The notes under the pieces are model-generated. The model did not search any database, was not told where the DNA came from, and was given only the letters and a program-made list of their open reading frames with translations. 64,000 nucleotides of DNA from Oenanthe sinensis (taxonomy: Eukaryota > Streptophyta > Magnoliopsida > Apiales > Apiaceae). The position numbers and the translations under genes are program-made. This document shows positions 37,446 to 48,506 of this stretch, piece by piece (the stretch's first letter is position 1; every line of letters begins with the position of its first letter). The DNA is taken from positions 45,416,501-45,480,500 of the forward strand of contig CM053813.1 in assembly GCA_028671895.1 (NCBI GenBank), in the 5' to 3' direction.

Positions 37446-37669
37446 ATGCATCAGAGACAACAACCACCTTAGACATGCAAAAGGTACATGGAGGATTTGT
37501 TTTAAAGGCACCCATATTTTGTAGATATTTGGTTATGGTAGACTTGTTTGGTTATTAAGTTATCATTGTGTATTAATCCACTTGTTTACTATTTTACCTC
37601 CATACTTTGGATGACTCGTCAAAGTATTTGTAGTTTTATTTGTTGTTGGTTGGTTTATTTTTATGAAAA

Positions 37670-38450
37670 ACTTGTTTGGTTTAATAAATGTAACTTGTAG
37701 AATAATTTTTTACATTTCACAACATATTGCTATAGTAGGCACTTCAAATTAGTAGTAACAATGATAAATTGAAAAATGGAATTTTGCTTAACCATTTTTT
37801 AACCCCCTAAATATGCCCCATAATATACATTTTTTCTTGAAAAAGTTGATTTTTTCCCGTTTTTATGGATTAATAATTATAACTTGTTGAAATCATTTTC
37901 TCCATTTCACAACATATTGTTATAGTAGGCACTTCACATTAGTAATAACAATGATAAATTTTATAAATGGAATTTTGCTCAACCACTTTTTAACCCCCTA
38001 AATATGTCCCGGAATACACATTTTTGCTTGAAAAAGTTGATTTCCTTCCGTTTTTATGGATTAATAATTGTAACATGTAGAAATCATTTTCTCCATTTCA
38101 CAACATATTGCTATAGTAGGCACTTCAAATTAGTAGTAACAATGATAAAATTTATAAATAGAATTTTGCTCAACCACTTTTTAACCCCCTAAATATTCCC
38201 TGGAATACACATTTTTGCTTGAAAAAGTTGTTTTTCTTCCATTTTTATGGATTAATAATTGTAGCCCGTAGAAATCATTTTCTCCATTTCACAACATATT
38301 GTTATAGTAGGCACTTCAAATTAGTAGTAACAATGAGAAAATTTAAGAAATGGATTTCTTTCGACCACTTTTTAACCCCATAAATATGCCTCGGAATACA
38401 CATTTTTTCTTGAAAAAGTTGATTAATGCTTGAAAAGTTACATAAACATA
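37670..38450. repeat. Four tandem 190-bp repeats in copy A of the MULE
   Basis: TATAGTAGGCACTTCA occurs at 37731, 37921, 38112 and 38303, a period of 190-191 bp. Units share ATTTCACAACATATTG, TTAACCCCCTAAATAT and GCTTGAAAAAGTTG. The array has no counterpart in copy B and occupies the place where PMD and the transposase body would be. Confidence 0.9.
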
Positions 38451-38574
38451 AACATTGGAAAATCATGAAAGGTACATAAAATACATGAAAGTTACATAAG
38501 ACAATCAATATAAAAATTACATAAATAAAACTACAATGAACAAGTCATCTTTATTTTTTGCATCTTCATATTTC

Positions 38575-39084
38575 ATACGGCTCACTGTAACCTCCTCCAC
38601 TAAAATAATAATCTGACCAACCCGCCATACCATAATCTGGCAACTGACTCCTCTCATACATTGTATCGTAACTTGATTGTGTAGGTTGGCTAGGCTATAA
38701 GTAACTGCCCTGATGATACGAAAAAACATCCTCTTGTACTATTTTTTCAGCATCCACAAATAGAGATACATCACCCATCCCCATCTGCATCTGCCTAGGA
38801 ATACTCAGCATCCTCCTCACATCACCATCGCAATTAACACCAGTAATGTAATATCCACTTACTACATTACCAAGACCTAATTGAGGATATTTAAACCTCA
38901 TCTTCACATTCCAATGTGAACTGCTAATCTGCATTATTCGATACACAATCGCCTTCAACTCATCAAAAGAGGTTCCTCATTTAATATACTACATTTTCTG
39001 GGGATCTATAAAATATCTTATATCATCATCCCGTCTAATTATTTCACCGCCCCAGCAAAAATTAACATTCACCGGATCTTCCAT
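38575..39084 (-). pseudogene. MuDR-type transposase N-terminal relic, copy A
   Basis: From the ATG at 39084 it parallels the copy-B transposase start: MEDPVNVNFCWGGEIIRRD here, MEDLVNVNFFWGGEIIRRD there. Two in-frame stops replace sense codons of copy B: TAG at 38991-38989 (CAG in copy B) and TGA at 38979-38977 (TGG in copy B). Then VIVYRIMQISSSHW-like sequence (here AIVYRIMQISSSHW), KMRFKYPQLGLGNVVSGYY and DVSLFVDAEKIVQ follow, and a further stop. Homology to copy B stops near 38575; the catalytic part is absent. Confidence 0.85.
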
Positions 39085-39499
39085 TATCCTAAATTTTAAA
39101 CAATATTTTTAATTAATTAATAACATGTCAAATTTATTCCATACATTAACATATATAATGAAGTTTATTACAATTATAATTATAATTATATTACTAACAA
39201 TTTTTACATTTTCTAGTGTAATTTGTTAATGGATCAAAATTAGTTTAATTATGGACAATTTATATAAAAATGTAAACTAATAGTATAAACGAGCAGTTAA
39301 TATATGAACAAGTATAAACTAAGAGTTATAAACAAGCAAGATATGCAGTATATGTAAGATATAATGGAAATCATTTATAAGATATAATCAAAACAATAAG
39401 TAATATAGACAATAAAGAGAGAAAATGCAGCTTGCTCAGTTGGAGTTCAGAAGTAACAATTAAATGAAATGGCAGATAATATAGATAGAGTGGATAGAT

Positions 39500-39700
39500 A
39501 AGATAAGACAACTGTGTACACCATCTCTAATGGCGTACACAACTAAACTAATGGCGAACACATTTTCGAAGCTGCACACCTTTGTCCACAATTTTCAAGG
39601 GCGAACACATCACATGCAATCTCTGTTGTGTTCCCAGTCTGCAATGGCGAACACAACAGAGAGTTAAACGACGTCGTTTTTTTTGTTAGCTTTAAAACCT
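39500..39700. repeat. Internal TIR-TIR junction of the MULE dimer
   Basis: 39490-39553 continues the right end of copy A: GATAAGATAAGA as in copy B at 46063, then the exact reverse complement of 35903-35946. From about 39545 the sequence switches to left-TIR orientation (GGCGAACACATT, CTTTGTCCACA, TTGTGTTCCCAGT, AACGACGTCGTT), matching the complement of 46310-46420. The outermost 150-200 bp of both TIRs, including GGCTCCGTTTC, are missing. Confidence 0.8.
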
Positions 39701-41182
39701 AATTTATCATAATATCCCTCACATATCAGCCGCAGCACACCACAAGCAGTCTACAGTCTAGTCTACTACGGGGAACGGCGAACAAGGGGTCTCCGCACGG
39801 CAAACAGGTACTCTTGTTGGTCCCTTGTTTCTTACTTCTTCTTTTATGCAGAGCATATGCTGTGGATTTCATCTTGTACTCTATGTTCACCTTCTTATTA
39901 TTCATGTTCTTGTTCCGATTAATGCTTGATTTTGGATTTTTATTGTGATTTGTATGCTTTGTTTCCTGTATTTATTGTTGTGATTGATAACATGACCTCA
40001 ATTAGGGATAGTAAATTAACAGAACTTTGAACGTAATATAATTATAGTTACTCAATTAATAGGTTAATTATTGAATAATTAATATGTTGATTAGAGAATA
40101 TAATTGATCAATTTCATTGACTTGAAGCACATAATATGGCTATTATAACTACCGATAATTTGGTTTCATTGACTTGAAGCAAATAACATTTAAGTATAGT
40201 AATCTTAATTACTGAATTAGTCTGCAGATTAGTGAAAAATTAGTACATTAGTTGATTAAATTTAAAAAAAATTATATACAAAATTAAAGTGTATAATTAT
40301 TGAAATATAAAAATATGAATAAAATTATATAAATTATATTTTGGAATTTTAATATATAATAATATATTAATTAGTGAATTAGTATGTTGTTTAGTGAATA
40401 ATCAGTAGTTTAGTTAATTTAATTTATAAAATCTAAATTATATTAAAATCTAAATTATATAATTGTTGAAATTTAAAAATATAAATAAAATTATATAAAT
40501 TTTATTTTGGAACTTTAATATATAATAATATATTAATTAGTGAATTAGTATGTTGATTAGTGAATAATTAGTAGGTGTGAGTAAATTTATAAAATATAAA
40601 TATATAAAATATAAATATATAAAATTCTAATTTATATAATCATAGAAATATAAAAATATAAATAAAATTATGTAAATTTTATTTTGGAACTTTAAAATAT
40701 AATAATATATTAATTAGTGAATTAGTATGTTGATTACTAAATAATTAGTAGGTGTGATTAAATTTATAATTATATAAATATATAATATTCTTAAAATATA
40801 AATTATATAATTATTGAAATATAAATATATAAATGAAATTATATAAATTATATGTTGGAACTTTAAAGTATAATAATATATTAATTAGTGTATTAGTATG
40901 ATATTTTCGAATATAAAAATATGAATATATATAAAAAAAATTATATTCAGTAATATATAAATATAATTATATAAATTAGAATTTAGAAAATTTATATTTG
41001 AAATGTTAAAAAAAAAAATTAAAAAATAACATTTTTTTAATCTAAATATATCAATATATATAAGAGGAAAATTTATATAAAGTATATTTGAAAGAATTAT
41101 GAAATTTTTTTAGCTTTTATTATTAACAATTACTTGAAAAAAAATATATTTGATTAATTAATATTTGTTTAAATTTTTGCAG
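39700..41182 (+). other. Leader exon and long leader intron of the PMD gene
   Basis: About 39720-39807 is less AT-rich and ends GGCAAACAG|GTACTC, a good donor. The acceptor TTTTTGCAG ends at 41182, nine bases before the PMD ATG. The 1375-bp intron is AT-rich with internal repeats of AATTAGTGAATTAGTATGTTG (about 40375, 40535 and 40710). The transcription start was not located. Confidence 0.55.
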
Positions 41183-41190
41183 AAACATAT

Positions 41191-43902
41191 ATGGATTCGG
41201 TTAGTTATCATCCTGGTCCTATAGACGGATCTTTACTGACCAGACAGCAGGTGCATCGTTCGGAACATATATGGAATGGAGAGGTATAAAAATTTTCAAA
41301 TATTTATTGTAAGATTATAGGTATAAATATATTATTGTCATTATGTAATTTATTTAACTGATATAATCATATGATTCTTTGCAGGCATTGCCAGATTTTC
41401 GTACTCGTGTCAACTACCGTGGATATTGGGATAAAGTAAAAAAATATCCACCACATCCAGATGTCTTGGCAGCTATTGTATCATCTGGTTTTCATGGCGT
41501 TTACCAGATTGGGGCAATTAAACATGATCCCGGATTGATTACTGCATTTGTGGAGAGATGGCGCCCAGAGACTCATACATTTCATTTTCATTTTGGTGAG
41601 GCGACTATCACTCTAGAGGATGTTTATTATATACTTGGGTTGCTTACTATTGGATCTCCTGTTGTGCATTCATTTCCTCAGCAAAGTTTAGAAGAGAAGC
41701 GCCAGTTGGTTGGTGATTTGTTAGGTGTTTACCCTGTTGGCGATGACGTGAATAGGGGTGGATTGAAGCTGACATGGTTGGTAGATCATTTTGGCGCATG
41801 TGATCGGTTGGACGAGGATTCAGTTGATTTTGACTGACAGTTGTTATTTCACATCCGGGCACATTTGGTTATGATTATTGGTTCTGTCTTTCCCAACGCA
41901 ACTGGGAACAGGTTGCAGATGGACTTCTTCGAGTATGTACGAGACTATACCCAGCTACAGGCGTATAGTTGGGGTAGCTCGGTGCTTGCCTTCTTGTATA
42001 AGAAGTTGTGCTCTACTAGCATCGGTAGGAAGAAGGAATTCTGCGGGTGTACTACACTATTGCAGGTAAATATACTTTATTATACATGCATCATTTCCCT
42101 TTAAGATATTTGAATATGACTTTGAAATATGAATTAGGTTTGGATCTAGGAGCGTTTCCCTTCGCTAGCTCCAGTACGTAGGGATGATGCATACATTCAG
42201 CATCCCTTGGCTATGAGGTACGATAGTAAAAAAGTACATGTGAAATTTGAATAACGCTTTTTTATCCACTGTTATTGACCCTTAAATTTATTGTAGGTGG
42301 AAGGTTCGTTTGAGTATGATATCTGTTCCACACTCACAGTCTCGTTTTGTTCGTTATGAGCTGGATGCCATGGGTACTGATGAGTTCTTTTGTTGGAGGC
42401 CATACAGAGGTATTGATGGTGATATTAGGCCTGATGTTATGACTCGGACTTTATGGACATCAAAGTGTCCCCTCATTTTTGAAGAAGTTGTCGAGTGGTG
42501 CTATCCTGAGCGTGTGACTAGGCAATTTGGCTTTAGGCAGGATATACCACGTGCCTCACCTGAGGAGAACCACGAGAGGATGCACGTGGCCTATAATGAT
42601 CATTTGGATTGGATATCTGTCCATAGCATATTCATCCAGCTTTGGGAGTCCAGGCTTAGTGAGGCCATGACACCGCGTCACTACAAATATATCAAGGATG
42701 GACCTGCAGGGTGTACATCAGCATGGGATGGATGGTATTCTAGAGTTACCCGCCGATTTGTAGTTGATCCCAGGCGACGGTCTAGAGAGCATGGCTTTCA
42801 GGGCACACATGGATATTCACAGTACTATGTAAGTACACTATAGATTAATGATTTAGTGATTCGTAATGTAGTTGTTAATTTAGTTTAGTTTTTAAAAGAT
42901 TGAACTGTTTTCATATAGGCGGAGGGGATTTCCCAAGCTTATCATGCCATCCAGCATCCTGATCCCGATGTCGCTGACGCACGTACGATTTTAGGGGATC
43001 GGCTGACCTCTATTGGTTGTAGTTCTTACCAGCACACATTGCCCGAGCCGGTACCCCCTCTATCAGGTGGCCAACGCGGTTATCAGCGACATAGGCATAC
43101 TGGAAGAAGAGTTGGTCGTCCTCGAGATGTCCCAGTTGTTCCAGAGCCGGGCACGTACTACGACCATGTGGCCTCAGATGTGCACACTTCTTCAGGTTTC
43201 GTGACAGAGCCATCGCCTCCCCACTCAGAGGGGGGATGGGGTGCATGGACACAGGGTCATTCGTATCATCAGTCCCAGATGTCTGCTGGAGGAGGTTGGG
43301 GAGACACCACACCGGTTATTGCTGACGGCGGTTGGGATTCTTGGACAGAACGTCATTCTTCTGATCAGCCTCAAATATCCGCTGGAGGAGGTAGGGGAGG
43401 CACGTCACACGGTAGTGGTGACGGTTGTTGGGATGCATGGGTCGGTGGGGGCGCAGAGGAGCAGTATCAGATTGGGTTCAGTGGTTCGTTTGGTGGTATG
43501 ATGGGTGGTAGTACATCAGGAGGTACTTCGTCATTGCCTCAGGAGCAGTCACAGTTTTCGGGTGGTGGTGTAGGTGTTTGGGGTACTTGGCGACGTGATG
43601 CTTCACAGGAGTATACCCCTATTTCTGGAGGAGGTGCGTGGGATATTGGCGGTACTCAGGAGCAGTCTCAGGCGACCGATGCAGATACTTCACATGGATA
43701 CCAGACGCCTATTCGTGGGTTTGATGTGTTTCAATCGAAGATACTTCACGATCTGATATTATGCACACACCCTGTCTTTCCTTGCAAACATGTTTACGGA
43801 GCAGTTTCAAAAACCAAGACCAGTTCTCATATGTCTCCTCTTCAACCAAGGCATAACAAATGGGATATTGGTGATTGTTCGAATCAACTCCCATGGCAAT
43901 AA
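41191..43902 (+). pseudogene. Plant mobile domain (PMD, MAIN/MAIL-like) gene inside the MULE
   Basis: Exons are 41191-41283, 41385-42065, 42138-42217, 42297-42828 and 42919-43902. All four introns are GT...AG and keep frame. The protein would be about 719 aa. PMD motifs: HPDVLAAIVSSGFHGVYQIG, then LITAFVERWRPETHTFHFHF, then TITLEDVYYILGL, and later YSWGSSVLAFLYKKLC and WERFP. Two Trp codons have become stops: TGA at 41835-41837 and TAG at 42147-42149 (VWI*ERFP where relatives have W). The last exon encodes a Gly/Trp/Ser/Gln-rich tail with GW and WG pairs at about 43228-43660. PMD proteins include MAIN and MAIL1, which act in transposon silencing and development in Arabidopsis; TE-borne copies are known. 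The role here is unknown. Confidence 0.85.
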
Positions 43903-45578
43903 GGAGTTTTCCCTTGTACCTCCCCTTCAAAAACGTTCCATCTATTGAAATTACGGGACGTGCATGCTGCCAACCATCCTTCATTGCTTTCAAGCACCAA
44001 AAAATTCTCTTGCATACAGAAGTGCCCTAGAATGTTTCATGAGGGACAGCAGCAATCTTAACTACACTGCCTGGATTAGCATGTAACAAAGCCGTCAAGA
44101 ACATTGGGAGTGCAGAATATGTCATGCTCCATTTACCATAGACCTCCTCAATTGCTGCCTGTTTCCCCCTCCATGCTCTTAGGTAACTAACACGATGGTG
44201 GTATTCATCGTTTACCATGGTCATAACAGTCATGATTGGCAAATTTGGCCTCTCTAGCACCTGTTACATGATTTAATAACATCAAATCAACAGAACTAGT
44301 TTTTCTATAATCAAAGATTCCAAGTAAATATTGGTAACTTATAAAACTTACATGGGGTTTCACAAGTCTTGATATTAATTTTGCTGAAATACGGCGGTGA
44401 TCCTGCAACGGCTCGTTGTTAACGCATGTGTGCATTTCTCTCACCTTTGTGATTTCCCACAGTCCATGCTTCTTCATCAAAGCAGCTCGCAACCTCCAGG
44501 GACAATCGTCACTAAATTCACACTTTGCAATGAACTGAGTACGATTACTCCTAACAACTTTATAGTTCCTGTCACTGTTGATGTGAACCTCTCTAACTGC
44601 TGCAACTAAGGTGTCCTTGTCACGGAATAATGTTCCCACCGTGAAATTTGCATTCCGAGGATCAAAAACAGTCAACGTCTCACCCGGATTAGTAACCGTA
44701 ATTGGTGTAAACTCCTCAGTCTCAAAAAAGGCTGCCATTTGAACATGGGGTCTCGCCATTAAAACATGGTCTTCTTGCTCTATACCAATCGAATCCAGTC
44801 CTAAATCGACCTCATCATCTGAATCATCTTCGGTGTCAGCTTCTAAAAATTCCTCATCACTAGAACTGTACTGCTCATATTCTTCATTTTCATTGATGAG
44901 GGCCAAATTTCTACCACCCGTCGATGTAAATGGATCACGTGGGGGAGACAACATCACACCAGAATTTTGTCCATAAGAATGTTCAGCTACATCTTTATTA
45001 GTGGTAAACACATTCCTACTTGAACCACCACCATATTCCTCAAATGCATTACTACTAGAACCGCCAACATACGGCTCACTGTTACCTCCTCCACTAAAAT
45101 AATAATCTGACCAACCCGTCATACCATAATCTGGTAACCGACTCCTATCATACATTGTGTCGTAACTTGATTGTGTGGGCTGGCTAGGCTGTGAGTAACC
45201 GCCCTGATGATATGAAAATACATCATCTTGTACTATTTTTTCAGCATCCACAAATAGAGATACATCACCCAACCCCATCTGCATTTGCCTAGGAACACTC
45301 AACATCCTCCGCACATCATCATCATAATTAACAGTAGCAATGTAATATCCACTTACTACATTACCAAGACCTAATTGGGGATATTTAAACCTCATCTTCA
45401 CATTCCAATGTGAACTGCTAATCTGCATTATTCGATACACAATCACCTTCAACTCATCATAAGAGGTTCCCCATTTAATATACTGCATTTTCTGGGGATC
45501 TATAGAATATCTGATATCAGCATCCCGTCTAATTATTTCACCGCCCCAGAAAAAATTTACATTCACTAAATCTTCCAT
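43709..45578 (-). pseudogene. MuDR-type transposase, copy B, truncated
   Basis: Exon 1 is 45578-44352 (ATG at 45578), the intron is 44351-44261 (GTAAGT...CAG), and exon 2 runs from 44260. The N-terminus (MEDLVNVNFFWGG) and an acidic Ser/Gly/Tyr-rich stretch (about residues 135-250) precede the MuDR DNA-binding region (NFTVGTLFRDKDTLVAAVRE, then CPWRLRAALMK and HTCVNN, about residues 300-400). After a TAG at 44029-44027, the same frame gives WCLKAMKDGW, SIDGTFLKGRYKG (first catalytic Asp) and ICYALVEEETYENW, and ends near IISDRE (second Asp). Homology stops at about 43747, so the catalytic Glu and the zinc knuckle/SWIM region are gone. It converges on the PMD gene and overlaps its last exon. 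Confidence 0.88.
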
Positions 45579-46059
45579 TAGCCTACATTTTAAACAATAT
45601 TTTAAATTATTTAATAACAAACATTTTAATATATCTTTAACAACTTATTGATAACAAACTAACAAATTAAATTACTAATAATTTATATCACTAACAGATC
45701 TATTCACCACAAAGTTATACTAACTATTTAATGTATATACATTTTAAAATTAGGTTATTCAGTCTAATTATGAACTGTTGTCCATTAGCATCTCAATTAT
45801 TACTAAAGCAGTACGTATGAAAATGAAAATACAGATAATAGGTTAAAAATAAAGACACAAATGGCAGTAAACTCCTAAAAATTTCAAATCTAACAATCCA
45901 TTTGTTGTATAAATCAAAACAAAAAATATAGAAGATATAAATTACTGAAGAAAAAAGAGAGAATGTACCTTATACTTGTGGACGCAGGAAATGAAATGAA
46001 ATGGATTGCTTTATAATATAGGCACAGCTGCCTTGAAATGTGTGGAATTGTAGATTTCA

Positions 46060-46581
46060 TTTAGATAAGATAAGATTACAAGCGTGAATGGCGAACACAA
46101 TTCAACTAGAATTATGTGTGGATTTTTTTTAAAGTGTTCGCCAGTGTAGATGGTAAAGACTTTACAAAAAAAATTAAATGAAGCTGCTTTGTTCGCCACT
46201 GGAGATTGTGGACTAGTACGTAAGGAAAATTACGTAAAGATTAAAACGATGTCATTTTATTGTTGATTTCTTTTCAAGGCTATGGATAATATTAAAACCT
46301 AACAAATAGAACGACGTCGTTTAACCCTCTGTTGTGTTCGCCATTGCACACTGGGAACACAATAGAGTTTGAATATCATGTGTTCGCCATTGAAAACTGT
46401 GGACAAAGCTAGGCAGATTTTCTGATGTGTTCGCCACACGGTATTGTATACAAGTTTGAAACCGATTCCAAGTGTGTTCGCCAAAAAAGGGGATTCAGTG
46501 TACCATTTTTGAAAATTTTTCAACTTCTATCCTACTTTTGAAATACAAACTCGGTCTCTGTACCATGCATGAAACGGAGCC
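46060..46581. repeat. Right terminal inverted repeat of the PMD-MULE
   Basis: Contains seven GGCGAACA/TGTTCGCC motifs (near 46087, 46134, 46191, 46336, 46381, 46430 and 46475) and the 12-bp palindrome AACGACGTCGTT at 46310-46321, which is also at 39667-39678. It ends GAAACGGAGCC. Confidence 0.85.
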
Positions 46582-46590
46582 CCTATCTGG

Positions 46591-47093
46591 TATCTACTCG
46601 TCAGCATGCAATAGTAAAGGGTATGTTTGGAATTTCACGTAATTAGTTATAAATAGAATATATACATATTTTTGAATAAAATATAATATGAGTCAGACGG
46701 TCAGGAACTGACTTGTTTTTCGTTCAATATACTCCAATACTTTTTGTCATGTGGACTTGGAAGTAGAAGAATGGTAGATACGACAAACTAATACGACAAC
46801 TTGTGAGTGAATTTGGATGGGTCTTGGCTCTTGGGTATGTGGCTATGTGCGGGTCTACAAGACTATAATCTCCCCTGTAGCAATGGTGACTGGTGAGTGG
46901 TGAGTACATTGAAACTGAAATATCCTCCTGCTGCTGCTGCTGGTTGATGTACTTTATTTTCTCGATAACAGTTTAGTGGGAAGGTATAATATTTAACAAG
47001 AAAAAGAAAATATCAATATTATATTTACTTTCTACCATAGTACCATCTATATTTCAATCCTAAATATGACAATCCAACAAAACTTTTACTATT
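46591..47093. other. Intergenic DNA, no gene seen
   Basis: A short CTG run lies at 46928-46940. No gene or element boundary is recognised. Confidence 0.5.
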
Positions 47094-47102
47094 TTAAATG
47101 TA

Positions 47103-47984
47103 GACTTAATTATATTTTGAAAACCTGAACTATAATGTTTTTTCAGAAAAATAACTCAATTATAAAATTTGTCAATTTGATACCCAAATTATTTATTTTT
47201 TAACACTTGATTGTATTCCGATAAATTTTTTAACGAACGTTAATGAAATAATAGTTAATTGTATTTTGATGACCTGAATTATAATTTCTTTATAAAAAAA
47301 TGACTCAATTATAAAAATTACCAATTTGTTGGTCAAACTATTTATTTTTTAATAGTTGATTGCATCTGATATTGTTCACTACTTTTTTCTTATCATTATT
47401 AATAAGAATAATTTTACATTCATTAAAAAATGAATTCGATGAGTCTGAACAGTGTTTAATCAATATTTGAGATTAGAAAAAAAATGTAATACAACTTATA
47501 AATAAAAAAACATAACTTTACATACATGATTAGATTTTATTTTATAAAATATCACTCTTTTTAGAATTAGATTTTCATTTCCAATTTTAGATAAATTACC
47601 GAATCAACCTCATAAATATTTTTATTTTATAAATTTGTATTAATATGATTTAAAATTTAAAAAGTGTGATAATTTAAATAATTTAAACTATAAAATAAAC
47701 CGTGAATACAAAATTATAATATAATTTATTATTAAAAAAATAATAAATAATTGACTAATAAATTGGTAAACTTTATAATTAAACCATTTTTCTGTAAAAA
47801 AATTTATAATTCTGGCCATTAAAGTGCAGTTAAATATTATTTCACTAACATCCGTTAAATTTTTTTGATGGAATGTAATAAAGTGTTAAAAAATAAATAT
47901 TTTGACCATTAAACTGACAAATTTTATAATTGAATCATTTTTCAACAAAAATATTATAGTTCAGGCCATTAAAGTAATTAATTC
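47103..47984. mobile_element. Non-autonomous long-TIR element, MULE-like, 882 bp
   Basis: Arms of about 245 bp (47103-47350 and 47740-47984) are inverted copies. Left landmarks CCTGAACTATAAT, TCAATTATAAAATTTGTCA and TTATTTATTTTTTAACACTT are all found in the complement of the right arm. Each arm itself holds two diverged direct repeats of about 155 bp. The flanks TTAAATGTA (47094-47102) and TTAAATGTG (47985-47993) form a 9-bp TSD with one mismatch, as expected for MULEs. There is no coding sequence. Confidence 0.75.
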
Positions 47985-47993
47985 TTAAATGTG

Positions 47994-48504
47994 TGATAAA
48001 TTTTTAAAAGCATATGTATGTTTAGAATAACACAACACTTTGGTTAAAAAAGCACATGTATATTTATTTTTTGTAATTTCTATCGAATTAATTATATAAT
48101 ATTTCATTGCATAATATTAAAAGACACTCGTATTATTTACCCAAGAATTATACAATATAACTTAATTTGGACAAAGTTTTAATATAACATAATAATTATG
48201 AAGTTGCAAAAATAAACTAGATCTAAATGAATATAATCATATATAAAAATAAGATAATAAGTGTAAAAGATTCTAGAGAAAATAATCGAGATAGGGTGTA
48301 TTATTATTATGAAAATGTTAAAAACCCTAGAAAATTGTTCCAAATGTTGAGTTATCACGTGTATAATTGATAATTGTTCTATAATAATACGAGACCCACG
48401 TGCATACATATACGTACACGAATTAAAATAAGTCATATGTTATGGCACGTTATTTGGGAACAATATTTTGGACAATATTTGGGGTCTCTAGCATTACTCA
48501 TTAT
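47994..48504. other. AT-rich intergenic DNA, no gene seen
   Basis: No gene. The phrase GCATACATATACGTACACGAATTAAAATAA near 48402 resembles 24550-24580, suggesting an old shared repeat. Confidence 0.45.
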
Positions 48505-48506
48505 TA

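Larger units (their letters stand above)
35613..46581. mobile_element. 10,969-bp MULE carrying a PMD gene, with tandem-dimer structure
   Basis: The ends are GGCTCCGTTTC at 35613 and its exact complement ending at 46581. The flanks are CCTATCTAG (35604-35612) and CCTATCTGG (46582-46590), a 9-bp TSD with one mismatch, as for MULEs. The TIR similarity extends for about 300 bp. The interior has two copies of one plan. Copy A (35613 to about 39550) has a left TIR, AT-rich leader intron-like DNA, a satellite array, a transposase N-terminal relic and inner right TIR. Copy B (about 39545-46581) has inner left TIR, leader, PMD gene, transposase and right TIR. The A/B junction lacks both outer ends. 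Confidence 0.88.

Noticed and set aside
37670..38450. CRISPR-like regular repeat
   Set aside because: Units are about 190 bp and contiguous, with no short repeats separated by unique spacers, in a plant nuclear transposon.
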